Position numbers and translations under genes: made by a program
Shown: one piece after another, positions 53,774-62,674 of the stretch
How positions within the stretch are numbered: position 1 is the stretch's first letter
Layout: the number at the start of each line of letters is the position of its first letter
Source of the DNA: Carnobacterium viridans
GTDB lineage: Bacteria > Bacillota > Bacilli > Lactobacillales > Carnobacteriaceae
Direction: 5' to 3'
NCBI RefSeq assembly: GCF_900102725.1
Contig: NZ_FNJW01000008.1
Coordinates: 1,116,001 to 1,180,000, forward strand
Length of the DNA: 64,000 nucleotides
The notes under the pieces: generated by a model
Databases searched by the model: none
What the model saw: only the letters and a program-made list of their open reading frames with translations
Told to the model about the DNA's origin: nothing

Positions 53774-54568
53774 ATGGGTAATAAAAAGATTGGAGGAATT
53801 ATCATCGTACACTCAACATTCGTAAATCATACTCTTTATCCTGCTTATCAAGACGTGGACTCTTTAGACAAAGCAATATTTCCTAGCAATATTAGTTTAG
53901 AAGAAGCCTACACTATGCAACATTTGTTTACAGCAGCAAAAGAACACAATGGCGAAAAACTTCAAGGGTATAAAATTAGTATGACTAGTCCGGAAACACA
54001 AGCTCTTTTTGATGCCTCAGAACCGTTATACGGGCAGTTAACAAGTAATCGGGTTCGTAACACCCTTTCGTTATCAAAAGATACAGCCCATGCATTAATA
54101 GAATTGGAACTAGTCTTTCTTGTTCAAGAAGAACTCTCTTCTGAAGATTCAATTGAGGATATTCTTAAAAAGACTACAGTAGCACCAGGGCTAGAGGTAC
54201 CAGATTCTCGTTTTCAGGATTGGTTTCCAAAAATGTCCAAAGAACAGGTTTGTATAGATGGAGCAGTAGGTGGGTATGTTTGTTATGGTTCATCAAAAAA
54301 AGCTACATATGAAGATTTAGACAATATACAAGGTCGATTGATTCATAATAATCAAATCATTGCTCAAGACTCATCAAGAACTGTTATGGGGCATCCTGTA
54401 AAAGCAATAGAATGGTTGCTAAAAAAATTAAGTACACAAGGTCTTTCACTCCAACCTGGTATGTTTATTTCTTCTGGTACTTTTATTATGCCTAAAGTGT
54501 TAGCTGCTGGTACCTATAAAGGAGAATTTGACAATTTTGGTACAGTAACATTAACCATTTCTGAATAA
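53774..54568 (+). CDS. 2-keto-4-pentenoate hydratase-like protein (FAH superfamily)
   Basis: 264 residues if started at ATG 53774. KLQGYKISMTSPETQALFDA, ALIELELVFLVQEEL (acidic metal ligands), GLEVPDSRFQDW and GHPVKAIEWLLKKLSTQGLS match MhpD-type hydratases. The start is unclear: GGAGG (53792-53796) lies inside the reading from ATG 53774 and points to an ATC at 53804. A TATAAT at about 53752 leaves almost no leader for the ATG. No partner genes of an aromatic pathway are near. Confidence 0.8.
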   Translation: MGNKKIGGIIIVHSTFVNHTLYPAYQDVDSLDKAIFPSNISLEEAYTMQHLFTAAKEHNGEKLQGYKISMTSPETQALFDASEPLYGQLTSNRVRNTLSLSKDTAHALIELELVFLVQEELSSEDSIEDILKKTTVAPGLEVPDSRFQDWFPKMSKEQVCIDGAVGGYVCYGSSKKATYEDLDNIQGRLIHNNQIIAQDSSRTVMGHPVKAIEWLLKKLSTQGLSLQPGMFISSGTFIMPKVLAAGTYKGEFDNFGTVTLTISE

Positions 54569-54576
54569 GAACTTTA

Positions 54577-55020
54577 ATAGATAACCACCTTGCGTACGGT
54601 TCCGTACACGGCGGTTCAATAATTTAAGTATCACTTACGCTCATATAGTAGGATTAAATCTTTTAATCCCCACTGTATGAGCTTTTTATTTGTTATCGAG
54701 CAGTGCAGAACTTCACTGCACGAAATACGCCAATACCCTTTACGGCTTGTGAGATCTCCTCGGGTATGAATGATAACCTTCCACTCATGTCACTGCCTCA
54801 TTTATTGTAGAAGATTCGTGCAGCATTGGACTTTACTTTGTTGAGAAAGCTCGTCCTTCTCCAGTCAGCCTTATATGAGATTTCTGTCCGTCAATTCGAG
54901 TGTTTGCGTCCGACTTCCTTCAAATTTCACTTCACAATGGACACCCATGCCGAGCGTACACAAAAAGCCTTACTTTTCTATGAAAAAGTAAGGCTTAGAC
55001 GTGTTGAGAGGTAGAACGTT
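54577..55020 (-). ncRNA. Relic resembling a group II intron without its ORF
   Basis: Read leftward from 55020, several stretches look like conserved structural RNA of bacterial group II introns: a region near 54740-54800 containing GAGGAGATCTCACAAGCCG, and a terminal 35-base hairpin at 54584-54618 with arms ACCGCC/GGTGGT and GTACGG/CCGTAC like a domain V. No reverse transcriptase frame remains. The assignment rests on recall of such introns and was not checked by folding. A hairpin at about 54966-54995 lies near its 5' end. Confidence 0.4.
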
Positions 55021-55058
55021 ATCCCAGTCTGCTCTCTTTTTTATAGCTAATTTAGCAG

Positions 55059-55340
55059 TTAAACTTTTTCAGCTTCTTTTCTTATTTGAGCAGTGTTTGT
55101 TTGGGTATCATCTGAAAGTAATTTGTTGGCAACGAGTAAAAGTATTGGAAGAATAACATCATCTGCATATCCCACTACTGGAATAAAGTCGGGGATAAAA
55201 TCGATTGGACTGATTATATAGAGAATGATCCCTGCTACCATTAGTTTCTTTTTCCCGCTTGTTTTTGTATTAAATAAAGAAATTATAAGAGACTTCACTT
55301 GTGACATTGGGGTCTTATTTTGTTTTGTCTTCATTTTCAT
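55059..55340 (-). CDS. YkvA-family (DUF1232) membrane protein
   Basis: 93 residues. A basic N-terminus, then KKLMVAGIILYIISPIDFIP and DFIPVVGYADDVILPILLLV: the DUF1232 core with its PIDFIPD...GYxDD pattern. Membrane-associated; function unknown. Confidence 0.88.
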   Translation of the reverse strand: MKMKTKQNKTPMSQVKSLIISLFNTKTSGKKKLMVAGIILYIISPIDFIPDFIPVVGYADDVILPILLLVANKLLSDDTQTNTAQIRKEAEKV

Positions 55341-55494
55341 TTTTACATGACCTCCATCTTTTTTGACTACAATTAGTATAACTGTAGCCAGACTAAAATG
55401 TATCGGTCTAAAGCATGATTTTTTAAGCTAGCTCTTTAGCTTTTTTTGAAAAAACTGTCATTTCAGCTGCTAGATTAGATCGAAAAATCCTACA

Positions 55495-56202
55495 TCAAAG
55501 ACTTCCTAAAATGACACCTACAATATAGGCAACTACAGCAGCCAATCCTCCAACTACTAACATTTCAATACCAGACTTCAACCAGTTTGATTGATTAATT
55601 TTGGACTTTACTGCCCCTAGAATAAATAACGTTATTCCGGTAAGCATAGAAGCAATAAAAAAAGAATTCTGTACTAAAATTGGTAAACCTAGTGAAAATA
55701 CATATGTCAGAAGTGGAACGACACCAAAGAGACTAAAAGACAAAAAAGTGGCTAGAGCATTTTTAAGAGGCAATTGTTCAGTTGAGTCAGAACCATACTT
55801 TTCTTTCCATACTTGATTTATAAAAGGTTTTTCATACTTCGCAAGTGTTTTTACGATTACGTTCGCATCCTCTTTATCCACTCCTTGGTCTACAAATGAC
55901 TCCATCATTCGCTTCACTTCTTTTTCATGATGGTTTACAATCTCTAATTGCTCTTTTTGCCATGTCATTTTTTCATACTCGTTTTGAGATTTTGTTGAAA
56001 GATAATCCCCCACAGCCATTGAAAACCCGTCAGCTAACAAGTTAGAAAAACCTAGAATCAAAATAACATTGAGCGATAATTCTCCGCCAACGCTTCCTGC
56101 TACCACAGCAAAAGTTGTAACGATGCCATCCAATCCTCCATAAACAATACTTTTAATGTATTTACCATTGCTAGTTTGTCTTTTTTTTCGTGGATTAGTC
56201 AT
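55495..56202 (-). CDS. VIT1/CCC1-family transporter
   Basis: 235 residues from ATG 56202, eight bases after AAGGAG. GGLDGIVTTFAVVAGSVGGE, SNLLADGFSMAVGDYLSTKS and a cytoplasmic helix-rich region (about 70-145), then three C-terminal hydrophobic segments, match VIT/CCC1 proteins. These move Fe2+ or Mn2+; with fetAB and the Mn catalase it suggests attention to metal balance. Metal specificity is not shown. Confidence 0.88.
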   Translation of the reverse strand: MTNPRKKRQTSNGKYIKSIVYGGLDGIVTTFAVVAGSVGGELSLNVILILGFSNLLADGFSMAVGDYLSTKSQNEYEKMTWQKEQLEIVNHHEKEVKRMMESFVDQGVDKEDANVIVKTLAKYEKPFINQVWKEKYGSDSTEQLPLKNALATFLSFSLFGVVPLLTYVFSLGLPILVQNSFFIASMLTGITLFILGAVKSKINQSNWLKSGIEMLVVGGLAAVVAYIVGVILGSL

Positions 56203-56281
56203 TTTAATCACTCCTTATATGTAGATTGATAAAAGATTATTCATAAAGCTTATTGACAAAAAGCGATTGATTATTAGTACT

Positions 56282-56584
56282 TTAATTTCCCATATTCGAT
56301 GTGAGTGTTGTGATTATCCACAAACCCATGATCAAAACTAGTGAACTGATCGAACTCACAAAAATACTTAACAAAATGTATTTCATTTTTTTCTTAACTA
56401 AATAATCTTTAACAGAAAAAGCCACTATAAATAGACCTATACAACTAACTAAGATCCAACCGGCCAATCCTGTAGTTGTATAATCAATCGAGAAAACTAA
56501 AAAATACAGCATCAAAAACAGTTGGATACACAAAAATAGTTCGCGATAATTTTTCAACCATTTCTCGATATCATCCACCTTCAC
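56282..56584 (-). CDS. Three-span membrane protein
   Basis: 100 residues from a GTG. KWLKNYRELFLCIQLF begins the first of three hydrophobic segments, followed by TGLAGWILVSCIGLFIVAFS and ILLSIFVSSISSLVLIMGLW. Ribosome binding site weak. Family not recognised. It lies upstream of the VIT-type gene in the same direction, 80 bases away. Confidence 0.5.
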   Translation of the reverse strand: MKVDDIEKWLKNYRELFLCIQLFLMLYFLVFSIDYTTTGLAGWILVSCIGLFIVAFSVKDYLVKKKMKYILLSIFVSSISSLVLIMGLWIITTLTSNMGN

Positions 56585-56736
56585 TTTCTTAAGAACTCAT
56601 TCTTCATGTGAATATATTAACAATTAATCACTACTAATGCAATAGTTATTTAAAAGTATATTACGCATTATCTACTTAAAGACAAGATACTTTGTTCAAT
56701 AAGTTCATATAAATAATAGAGTGATTTTTATGTCCT

Positions 56737-57402
56737 CTAATTTCCGCTCGGTTTCACTAGTTTAGTAAAAAGATTCTTTTCTATGCATACTTCTTCATTT
56801 GAATTTTTGATAATAATATCAAAGTTCTGGCTGAATGGATGCATAAACAATACGTACTGAATGCGTCGTTGTTCGTGAGACTGACTTAGAGCAGTTATAT
56901 CCGTACCTCTTTCCAAAATATCCCTTCCAACTCTTCTTACTAACTCTGTTTCATCATCTGTGTAAAAGTAAATTTTCAGATCCATTAACTTAGGATCAAT
57001 AAATGCGACACTCATTCCTTCTATGATCGTGACTTTTTTAGGAGATATCAACTCACTTTTTTGGTAAACCGTATCTATAGTATAAAAGTCTAATCCAGAT
57101 TTGACCATTCGAATATCCCTTTCTAGAGACGGTGTATGATGAGCATCTGGATGGCAAGCAGTCATTTTTGAATGATAGCTTTTATGTTGATAGGGATAGG
57201 AAATCATGGCGTACTTCCGTAATTGTGACGGAACAATATAGGGGTCTGTATTGAGATACGATACTTCATTTAGTCCTATCAATTGAGCCAGTTTAGTAGA
57301 AAAAGTTGTTTTACCTGCAGCACCATGACCCGATATACCAATAATCACCGGCCTGTCTGATTTATTTATCCAATTTATAATTTCTTCAACTAGTAGTTTC
57401 AT
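56737..57402 (-). CDS. Uridine kinase-like P-loop NTPase
   Basis: 221 residues. Walker A PVIIGISGHGAAGKTTFSTK, YLNTDPYIVPSQL, VTIEGMSVAFIDPKLMDLK and the lid region RRVGRDILERGTDITAL follow the uridine/pantothenate kinase pattern. It probably phosphorylates a small alcohol substrate with ATP; which one is unknown. GGGTGATGGG precedes the ATG. Confidence 0.82.
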   Translation of the reverse strand: MKLLVEEIINWINKSDRPVIIGISGHGAAGKTTFSTKLAQLIGLNEVSYLNTDPYIVPSQLRKYAMISYPYQHKSYHSKMTACHPDAHHTPSLERDIRMVKSGLDFYTIDTVYQKSELISPKKVTIIEGMSVAFIDPKLMDLKIYFYTDDETELVRRVGRDILERGTDITALSQSHEQRRIQYVLFMHPFSQNFDIIIKNSNEEVCIEKNLFTKLVKPSGN

Positions 57403-57565
57403 CCCATCACCCTTTTATCTGTCTTTTATACTTTAGTATGCATCCTTAACATTCTAGTATTAAGTAATTATGCATCAAGATATAGTCAATTTATTTTACC
57501 ATTAATGAAACCGTTATTTTTACAAAATATGTACTTTCTAAATAGACTAACCTATTCAAAAAAAT

Positions 57566-57609
57566 AAAAAAGCAGTATCCTCTAAATCAATAGATTCTAC
57601 TACTTTTTA
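57566..57609 (-). terminator. Imperfect hairpin, probable terminator
   Basis: AAAAAGCAGTA...CTAAATC faces AGATT...TACTACTTTTT, 13 bases after the stop codon of the minus-strand SDR gene. Confidence 0.5.
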
Positions 57610-57622
57610 TCTCGTTACTATT

Positions 57623-58513
57623 TTAAGCTAATTCGGTGCCGCCAGTTATTCCATAAATTTGAGCAGTCACATAGCTTGATTTCGTAGAAGCTAAGAACAC
57701 ATAAATATCAGAAAGTTCTACTGGTTGTCCAGCTCGTTGCAATGGAGTATCTTGTCCAAACGTTGGAATGGCTTCACTTGGCTGACCACCAGAAATTTGT
57801 AATGGTGTCCAGATAGGTCCAGGAGCTACTACATTAACACGAATGCCTTTTGGCGCTAGTTGTTTTGCTAGACCTCGGCTAAATCCATTGATTGCAAACT
57901 TAGTTGATGCATAATCTAGTAAATTTGCACTTGGATTGTATCCTTGTACAGAGGATGTTGTGATAATAGAAGAACCTTCTGGTAGATAAGGTAATGCAGC
58001 TTTTATCACCCAAAATAGAGAGAAAACATTAATTTCAAAGGTTTGTCTTAGCTGTTCTGTTGAAAGTTCTAAGATGTCTTCAACAGCCTGTTGTTTTCCA
58101 GCAATTAAAGCTAATATATCTAATCCACCAAGTTCTTTATGTGCTTGATCAACCAGTTGTTTACAAAATGCTTCATCACTTAAATCACCTGGGATAAGAA
58201 TAGCTTTTCGACCAGCTTGTTCAATCAGCTGCTTCACTTCTTGTGCATCTGATTCTTCTTCTGGAAGGTAGTTCAATACAATATCGGCTCCTTCACGTGC
58301 GTAAGCAATGGCTGCAGCGCGACCTATACCAGAGTCTCCTCCTGTTATAAGAGCTTTTCGTCCAATTAATTGTTCATTGCCTTTATAGGATTCTTCACCG
58401 CAATCTGGACGTGGTTCCATTTTACTTTGTAATGCAGGAGGTTCTTGATATTGCTTTGGAAAGTCTTCAGTAAAAAATTGATTTAATGGGTTTTCTAACT
58501 TTTTATTTTGCAT
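57623..58513 (-). CDS. SDR oxidoreductase (YghA/GSP39 type)
   Basis: 296 residues. An N-terminal extension rich in proline and glutamine ([26 protein letters not shown]) precedes [24 protein letters not shown] is replaced by LIAGKQ; catalytic [15 protein letters not shown] and [10 protein letters not shown] are typical of the general-stress SDR group. AGAGAG precedes the ATG. Confidence 0.88.
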   Translation of the reverse strand: MQNKKLENPLNQFFTEDFPKQYQEPPALQSKMEPRPDCGEESYKGNEQLIGRKALITGGDSGIGRAAAIAYAREGADIVLNYLPEEESDAQEVKQLIEQAGRKAILIPGDLSDEAFCKQLVDQAHKELGGLDILALIAGKQQAVEDILELSTEQLRQTFEINVFSLFWVIKAALPYLPEGSSIITTSSVQGYNPSANLLDYASTKFAINGFSRGLAKQLAPKGIRVNVVAPGPIWTPLQISGGQPSEAIPTFGQDTPLQRAGQPVELSDIYVFLASTKSSYVTAQIYGITGGTELA

Positions 58514-58798
58514 TTATCTCTCTTCTCTTACTAGTAATGAATAACTTTATCTTAAAATTTTTATCCTATAATTTCAACTAATATGTCTTCAGTTGAGTCG
58601 AAAGAGCTTAAGTTGTTTTTTGCCATTTTGTACCTGCTATAACTTTATCTGTCTTGAAAGTCAGTTTTTCCTGTGAAGAGAAAAAAAGAAATAGAATTTC
58701 AGATATTCTACCATCTATTACTAAATTAAAAAGATTCGTATTTTAGCTGCTATGTACCTAGAGTAGTATTAGACATTTTATTCATTGGAACTAAAAGT
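58514..58798. other. Intergenic region without recognisable gene
   Basis: About 285 bases. It should hold the promoter of the SDR gene to its left. No gene, terminator or repeat was recognised. Confidence 0.4.
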
Positions 58799-59302
58799 TT
58801 ATACAACGAGGTATAAAAAAATTCCCATAATAATAAGATAAACGGCCCCGTAAAAAAATATTTGGGACAAAATACTTTTTACATAACGTTGCACGTAATT
58901 TTCTTCCGGATCTTCCGGGTTGTAATACACATCAAGAACAGATCCACGGGGAATCTCTTTTTCTAAAGGATTAAAAGAGATTCGCGGATTGCGCTTCACA
59001 CGCAATGTTGGTGCAAACTTATCTCCAATAACTTCTGCTTCTCCATAAACCGTAGCCGCCTTAACTATAATTCCTCGATAAACTAATTTCCCTTTATAAC
59101 TTTTTCCATCAACCTCAAATTTAACTAATGGATAAAACAAACCATTTCCACGTGCTTCATAACCATAAACCTCACCTGACGTTTTGCTCGTACAGTTAAC
59201 CAGTTTCTTTTTATCGCGTTTTTTTAATAAGAACGCAACAAACATAAAAATTAGGACTAAGGCAAACAATCCTAAAGAAAGCCAAAATTTCAACACTACC
59301 AT
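58799..59302 (-). CDS. DUF3592-type membrane protein
   Basis: 167 residues: N-terminal hydrophobic segment (FWLSLGLFALVLIFMFVAFL), a basic stretch, a ~100-residue beta-rich middle (GEVYGYEARGNGLFYPLVKF, VLDVYYNPEDPEENYV) and a C-terminal hydrophobic segment (IFFYGAVYLIIMGIFLYLVV). This is the DUF3592 layout. Function unknown. A 23-codon ORF ends four bases before its ATG. Confidence 0.75.
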   Translation of the reverse strand: MVVLKFWLSLGLFALVLIFMFVAFLLKKRDKKKLVNCTSKTSGEVYGYEARGNGLFYPLVKFEVDGKSYKGKLVYRGIIVKAATVYGEAEVIGDKFAPTLRVKRNPRISFNPLEKEIPRGSVLDVYYNPEDPEENYVQRYVKSILSQIFFYGAVYLIIMGIFLYLVV

Positions 59303-59306
59303 CCTA

Positions 59307-59378
59307 TCACCTGCTTACTACCAGTATTTTGTCCATATTTTTGAGTTTTTGTTTTAGTTCATCAAATTTTCGACTCAT
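59307..59378 (-). CDS. Possible 23-residue upstream peptide
   Basis: MSRKFDELKQKLKNMDKILV then VSR: a highly charged helix. GAGGAG stands eight bases before the ATG. Its TGA lies four bases before the DUF3592 start codon, so ribosomes could re-initiate there. Probably real as a coupling ORF; conservation would decide. Confidence 0.45.
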   Translation of the reverse strand: MSRKFDELKQKLKNMDKILVVSR

Positions 59379-59472
59379 CTTAACATCTCCTCTTTTTTCC
59401 ATTTATAGGACGACTTAAGGATAGAAAAAACAAACCTAAACTTCAAGAAATTTGATTTATACTTGAACATTA

Positions 59473-59508
59473 AAAAAAGTAGCATCTTGAAAATCAGATG
59501 CTACTTTT
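59473..59508. terminator. Terminator of the acyl-CoA dehydrogenase-EtfBA operon
   Basis: AAAAGTAGCATCT pairs with AGATGCTACTTTT, with A/T runs on both sides, 50 bases beyond the etfA stop. Confidence 0.85.
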
Positions 59509-59560
59509 CTCACTTATAAAGTTATTTCTTTTTGTTTGAATTTTTTTCTAGATTATAGAC

Positions 59561-60529
59561 CTATTGAACAACTTTCAAAAATCCTTCTAAGAAACTAGCC
59601 GAATCACCGATATAACTGTAGTCCGAATGGTCAAAAATAGGTGCTTCTGGGTCTTTATTAATCGAAACCACCAGTTCTGCATTTCCAATTCCTGTTGTGT
59701 ACTGTACTGCTCCATGGATACCTAAATTGATCAGTAATTTAGGTGCAATGGTGTTCCCAGATTGCCCAATTTGATCTTCTCCATTAAATTTAGGATGGTC
59801 TGTCAATGGACGAGTTACGCCAATCTTTGCCCCTAGTTTACGAGCAAGCTCTTCTGCCAACTCAACTGTCTTATCATCTACAGCTCCTCTTCCTATAGCG
59901 ATTACTCGATCAGCATTGGCAATACTATCGCTTTTAGAAAGCAAAGGAGTCTCTTCTATAATTTTCACGCGTTTTGCTTCTTTAAAAGCCAAATCATTCA
60001 CTTCTGTTACCGTAACTGTGGCGTTGTTGATTTTCTTAGCTTCAAAGGTATTAGGTCGTACAGAAGCCATTTGCGGACGATGGTTAGGACAAATGATCTC
60101 ACACATGATATTATCCCCATATGATGGTTTCGTTTGAACTAACAAGTCACTGTCAAATGATAAATTTAAACAATCAGACGTCAGACCTGTATTCAATTTT
60201 GCCTGCAGGCGTGGTGCAATTGAACGACCGACAACTGTAGCTCCAAAAAGAATACTGTTTGGTTGGCGACGTTTTGCTAATTCTGCCATCAAACTAGCAA
60301 CTTCAGAATCCATCGCATCTTTTAAACGGTCGTCTTTTACTACAACAATTTCATCTGGACCATACTCTTTGATATTCTCTTCTAAATTCTTGTCTGTGGC
60401 TTCAAATAGGATAACAACAACCTTTTTATCACCAGCAATTTCTTTTGCTTTGGTTATCAATTGATACGTAACCGGTTGAATGATTCCTATATGCTTCTCT
60501 GCGTATATCCAAATTTCTTGGGTAGTCAT
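59561..60529 (-). CDS. etfA: Electron transfer flavoprotein, alpha subunit
   Basis: 322 residues. N-terminal nucleotide-binding-like domain, then RVIAIGRGAVDDKTVELAEE and the FAD domain with GQSGNTIAPKLLINLGIHGA and VQYTTGIGNAELVVSINKDP. With EtfB it takes electrons from the acyl-CoA dehydrogenase encoded upstream. 16 bases after etfB; GAGGTGAGG precedes the ATG. Confidence 0.95.
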   Translation of the reverse strand: MTTQEIWIYAEKHIGIIQPVTYQLITKAKEIAGDKKVVVILFEATDKNLEENIKEYGPDEIVVVKDDRLKDAMDSEVASLMAELAKRRQPNSILFGATVVGRSIAPRLQAKLNTGLTSDCLNLSFDSDLLVQTKPSYGDNIMCEIICPNHRPQMASVRPNTFEAKKINNATVTVTEVNDLAFKEAKRVKIIEETPLLSKSDSIANADRVIAIGRGAVDDKTVELAEELARKLGAKIGVTRPLTDHPKFNGEDQIGQSGNTIAPKLLINLGIHGAVQYTTGIGNAELVVSINKDPEAPIFDHSDYSYIGDSASFLEGFLKVVQ

Positions 60530-60545
60530 TTTTTCCTCACCTCTC

Positions 60546-61340
60546 TTAGAGTAAATTAGTGGCTCTTAATTGTATTAATAATTCACGAACTGCTTCATCA
60601 GCCGTTCCTTTAAGAACTTTTGTAGCTTTTGCTTCTTTTTCAGGTGCCCATACACTACGTACCACTGTAGGTGAACCTTTCAACCCAATTCTATCAGGAT
60701 CAACAGATAAACTAATTTCATCCCAGATACGAATGTCTTTTTTGTAACTTTGTTGAATATTACGAGGTGTCGGATAGCGCGGTTCGTTCATTTCGCTACG
60801 CACAGTAACTACTGCTGGCAATTGGAATTCAATTTTTTGCTGCATATTCTCTAATAATCGGGTTGCAGTCATAGATTGATTAGAATGGCTATGAAGTTCA
60901 CTTACAAATGTAATTTGTGGACAATCTAAAAATTCAGACACAATAGGCCCAACTTGACTAGTATCTGCATCCACTGACTGGCGACCAAACAACACTAAGT
61001 CTACATCTTTTAATTCTTTGATAGCTTGGGATAAAACATATCCTGTGGCTAAAGTGTCAGCTCCGCCAAATTGTCGAGAACTTAAAAGTACAGCATCATC
61101 ACATCCCATGGCTAGACCTTGTCGTAAAGTCATCTCAAAATCTGGAGGTCCCATAGATATTAAAATGATTTCTCCACCCCATTTGTCTTTTAAGCGTAGA
61201 GCTGTCTCAATGGCATTTTTATCGTAAGGGTTCATCATTCCAGCTTCTCCAGAACGAACAAGATTTTTAGTAACGGGATTTATTTTTAAGTTATTTGAAA
61301 CCGGTACTTGTTTAATACATACTACGATCTTCAAACTCAT
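60546..61340 (-). CDS. etfB: Electron transfer flavoprotein, beta subunit
   Basis: 264 residues from ATG 61340, eight bases after GAGGAG. SLKIVVCIKQVPVSNNLKIN, NPYDKNAIETALRLKD, QSVDADTSQVGPIVSEFLD (AMP/FAD site) and VTVRSEMNEPRYPTPRNI are the EtfB blocks. Whether it belongs to a bifurcating Etf cannot be settled by eye. Confidence 0.95.
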   Translation of the reverse strand: MSLKIVVCIKQVPVSNNLKINPVTKNLVRSGEAGMMNPYDKNAIETALRLKDKWGGEIILISMGPPDFEMTLRQGLAMGCDDAVLLSSRQFGGADTLATGYVLSQAIKELKDVDLVLFGRQSVDADTSQVGPIVSEFLDCPQITFVSELHSHSNQSMTATRLLENMQQKIEFQLPAVVTVRSEMNEPRYPTPRNIQQSYKKDIRIWDEISLSVDPDRIGLKGSPTVVRSVWAPEKEAKATKVLKGTADEAVRELLIQLRATNLL

Positions 61341-61345
61341 TGAAC

Positions 61346-62476
61346 TCACTCCTCTCCCTCATTTACAACTTCTTTAGCGATTTCAATCATCATTTTTTCT
61401 AGCGATCCTTCAGCAAGTTGCAAAGCACGAGCATCGCGAATTAGATGTTCCACAGGATATTCTTGGCTATAACCATACCCACCTAATACCTGTAGTGCTT
61501 GGTCAGCTGCTGTATATGAAGCACGACTGCCGTATGATTTCGCCATGGTAGCCACTTTAGCATAAGGCTTGCCTGCCATTTTCAACTTAGCAGCCTCTTG
61601 ATAGAGCAATTGCGTATTTTCTTTAGCAATAGCGATTTCTGTTATTTTCTCTTGAATAGAATACAACTGAGTAATAGGAATACCTTTTACTTCACGTTGT
61701 TTTGCATAATCAACTGCAATATTCAAAGCATGTTCAGTAATACCCGCTGCAATCGCACCCATTGAAATACGCGCGTCATAGTGAGCATTATCTCCTATTT
61801 CCACGCCTTGTCCTACTTTACCAAGCAAATGATCTTCACTGACAACCACATCTTCCAGAAAAATTTCTCCAATAGGTGTGCCATTCATCCCAATAAAACT
61901 TTCTCTCTTTCCGTGTTTAAAGCCAGGCATATCTTCATCCACAAGGAAACAAGATAATTCTGTTGGGGACGTTTTGAGAAGCACACAATAGACTTCCGCT
62001 AATCCACCATTTGTAATCATCGTTTTATTACCGTTTAGTATCCATTTATCTCCTTCTTTAACAGCTTTGGCTGTGAATCCCATTACATTAGATCCACCTT
62101 GTGGTTCTGTTGAAGAAAATCCAAAAATACGATGATTTGCTTGTGGCAAGTATTTTTCTTTCAATTCTGGTGTTGCATATTTTAATACTTGATCAACTGA
62201 TTTGTAATGGCCCTCTAAAGTAAAGGCAACACTGGCATTACGGACAGCAAAATCATAGATGGTTTGTGAACTAGCAATAGCATCAAACCCGGCACCACCA
62301 TACTCTTCTGGTATAGTTAAACCTAAAAATCCGGTGTTTACTAGTTTATTCCATAACTCGTTAGGGAAATCTCTTTGCTTATCAATCAACATATCCAGTG
62401 GTTTAACTTCTTTATCAGCAAAATCCGTAACCATCTGGTGTAACATTACTTGCGATTCGGTTAGTTTTATACTCAT
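61346..62476 (-). CDS. Acyl-CoA dehydrogenase
   Basis: 376 residues. IPEEYGGAGFDAIASSQTIY, FGFSSTEPQGGSNVMGFTAK (FAD/substrate loop), GGYGYSQEYPVEHLIRDARA and the catalytic-glutamate region LQLAEGSLEKMMIE identify the family; length is that of short-chain enzymes. No thiolase, crotonase or CoA-transferase gene adjoins, so it may act as an enoyl-CoA reductase draining electrons under anaerobiosis. First gene of the operon with etfBA. AAAGGAG precedes the ATG. Confidence 0.93.
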   Translation of the reverse strand: MSIKLTESQVMLHQMVTDFADKEVKPLDMLIDKQRDFPNELWNKLVNTGFLGLTIPEEYGGAGFDAIASSQTIYDFAVRNASVAFTLEGHYKSVDQVLKYATPELKEKYLPQANHRIFGFSSTEPQGGSNVMGFTAKAVKEGDKWILNGNKTMITNGGLAEVYCVLLKTSPTELSCFLVDEDMPGFKHGKRESFIGMNGTPIGEIFLEDVVVSEDHLLGKVGQGVEIGDNAHYDARISMGAIAAGITEHALNIAVDYAKQREVKGIPITQLYSIQEKITEIAIAKENTQLLYQEAAKLKMAGKPYAKVATMAKSYGSRASYTAADQALQVLGGYGYSQEYPVEHLIRDARALQLAEGSLEKMMIEIAKEVVNEGEE

Positions 62477-62536
62477 TATTACACTCCTTTTGTTCAGATA
62501 TACACAAGAAAATTTTCAATTCGTTTAACAAAATTA

Positions 62537-62591
62537 ACTATAGCCTATTTTTTTTTCGATAGAGTTGATTTAAATCAAGTACAGGTATAAT
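62537..62591. promoter_or_regulatory. FNR box between the dehydrogenase operon and the fnr-like gene
   Basis: TTGATTTAAATCAA (62565-62578) is a perfect FNR/CRP-type palindrome (TTGAT-N4-ATCAA). On the minus strand a -10 box TATAGT (62537-62542) would start transcription near 62530, placing the box at about -41.5, the class II activation position. On the plus strand TATAAT (62586-62591) puts the box over the -35 region of the fnr-like gene, where it would repress. Confidence 0.8.
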
Positions 62592-62674
62592 TATAAAAAA
62601 CATTTCCTTTTCTAAAGTCATGAAAACTGGTAAAATTAAGTAGTATTGTGAGGAATTACAGAGGAGAATACAGG

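Noticed and set aside
54826-55014. Plus-strand ORF of 62 codons in the intron-like relic
   Set aside because: It runs antisense to intron-like sequence and lacks a ribosome binding site.
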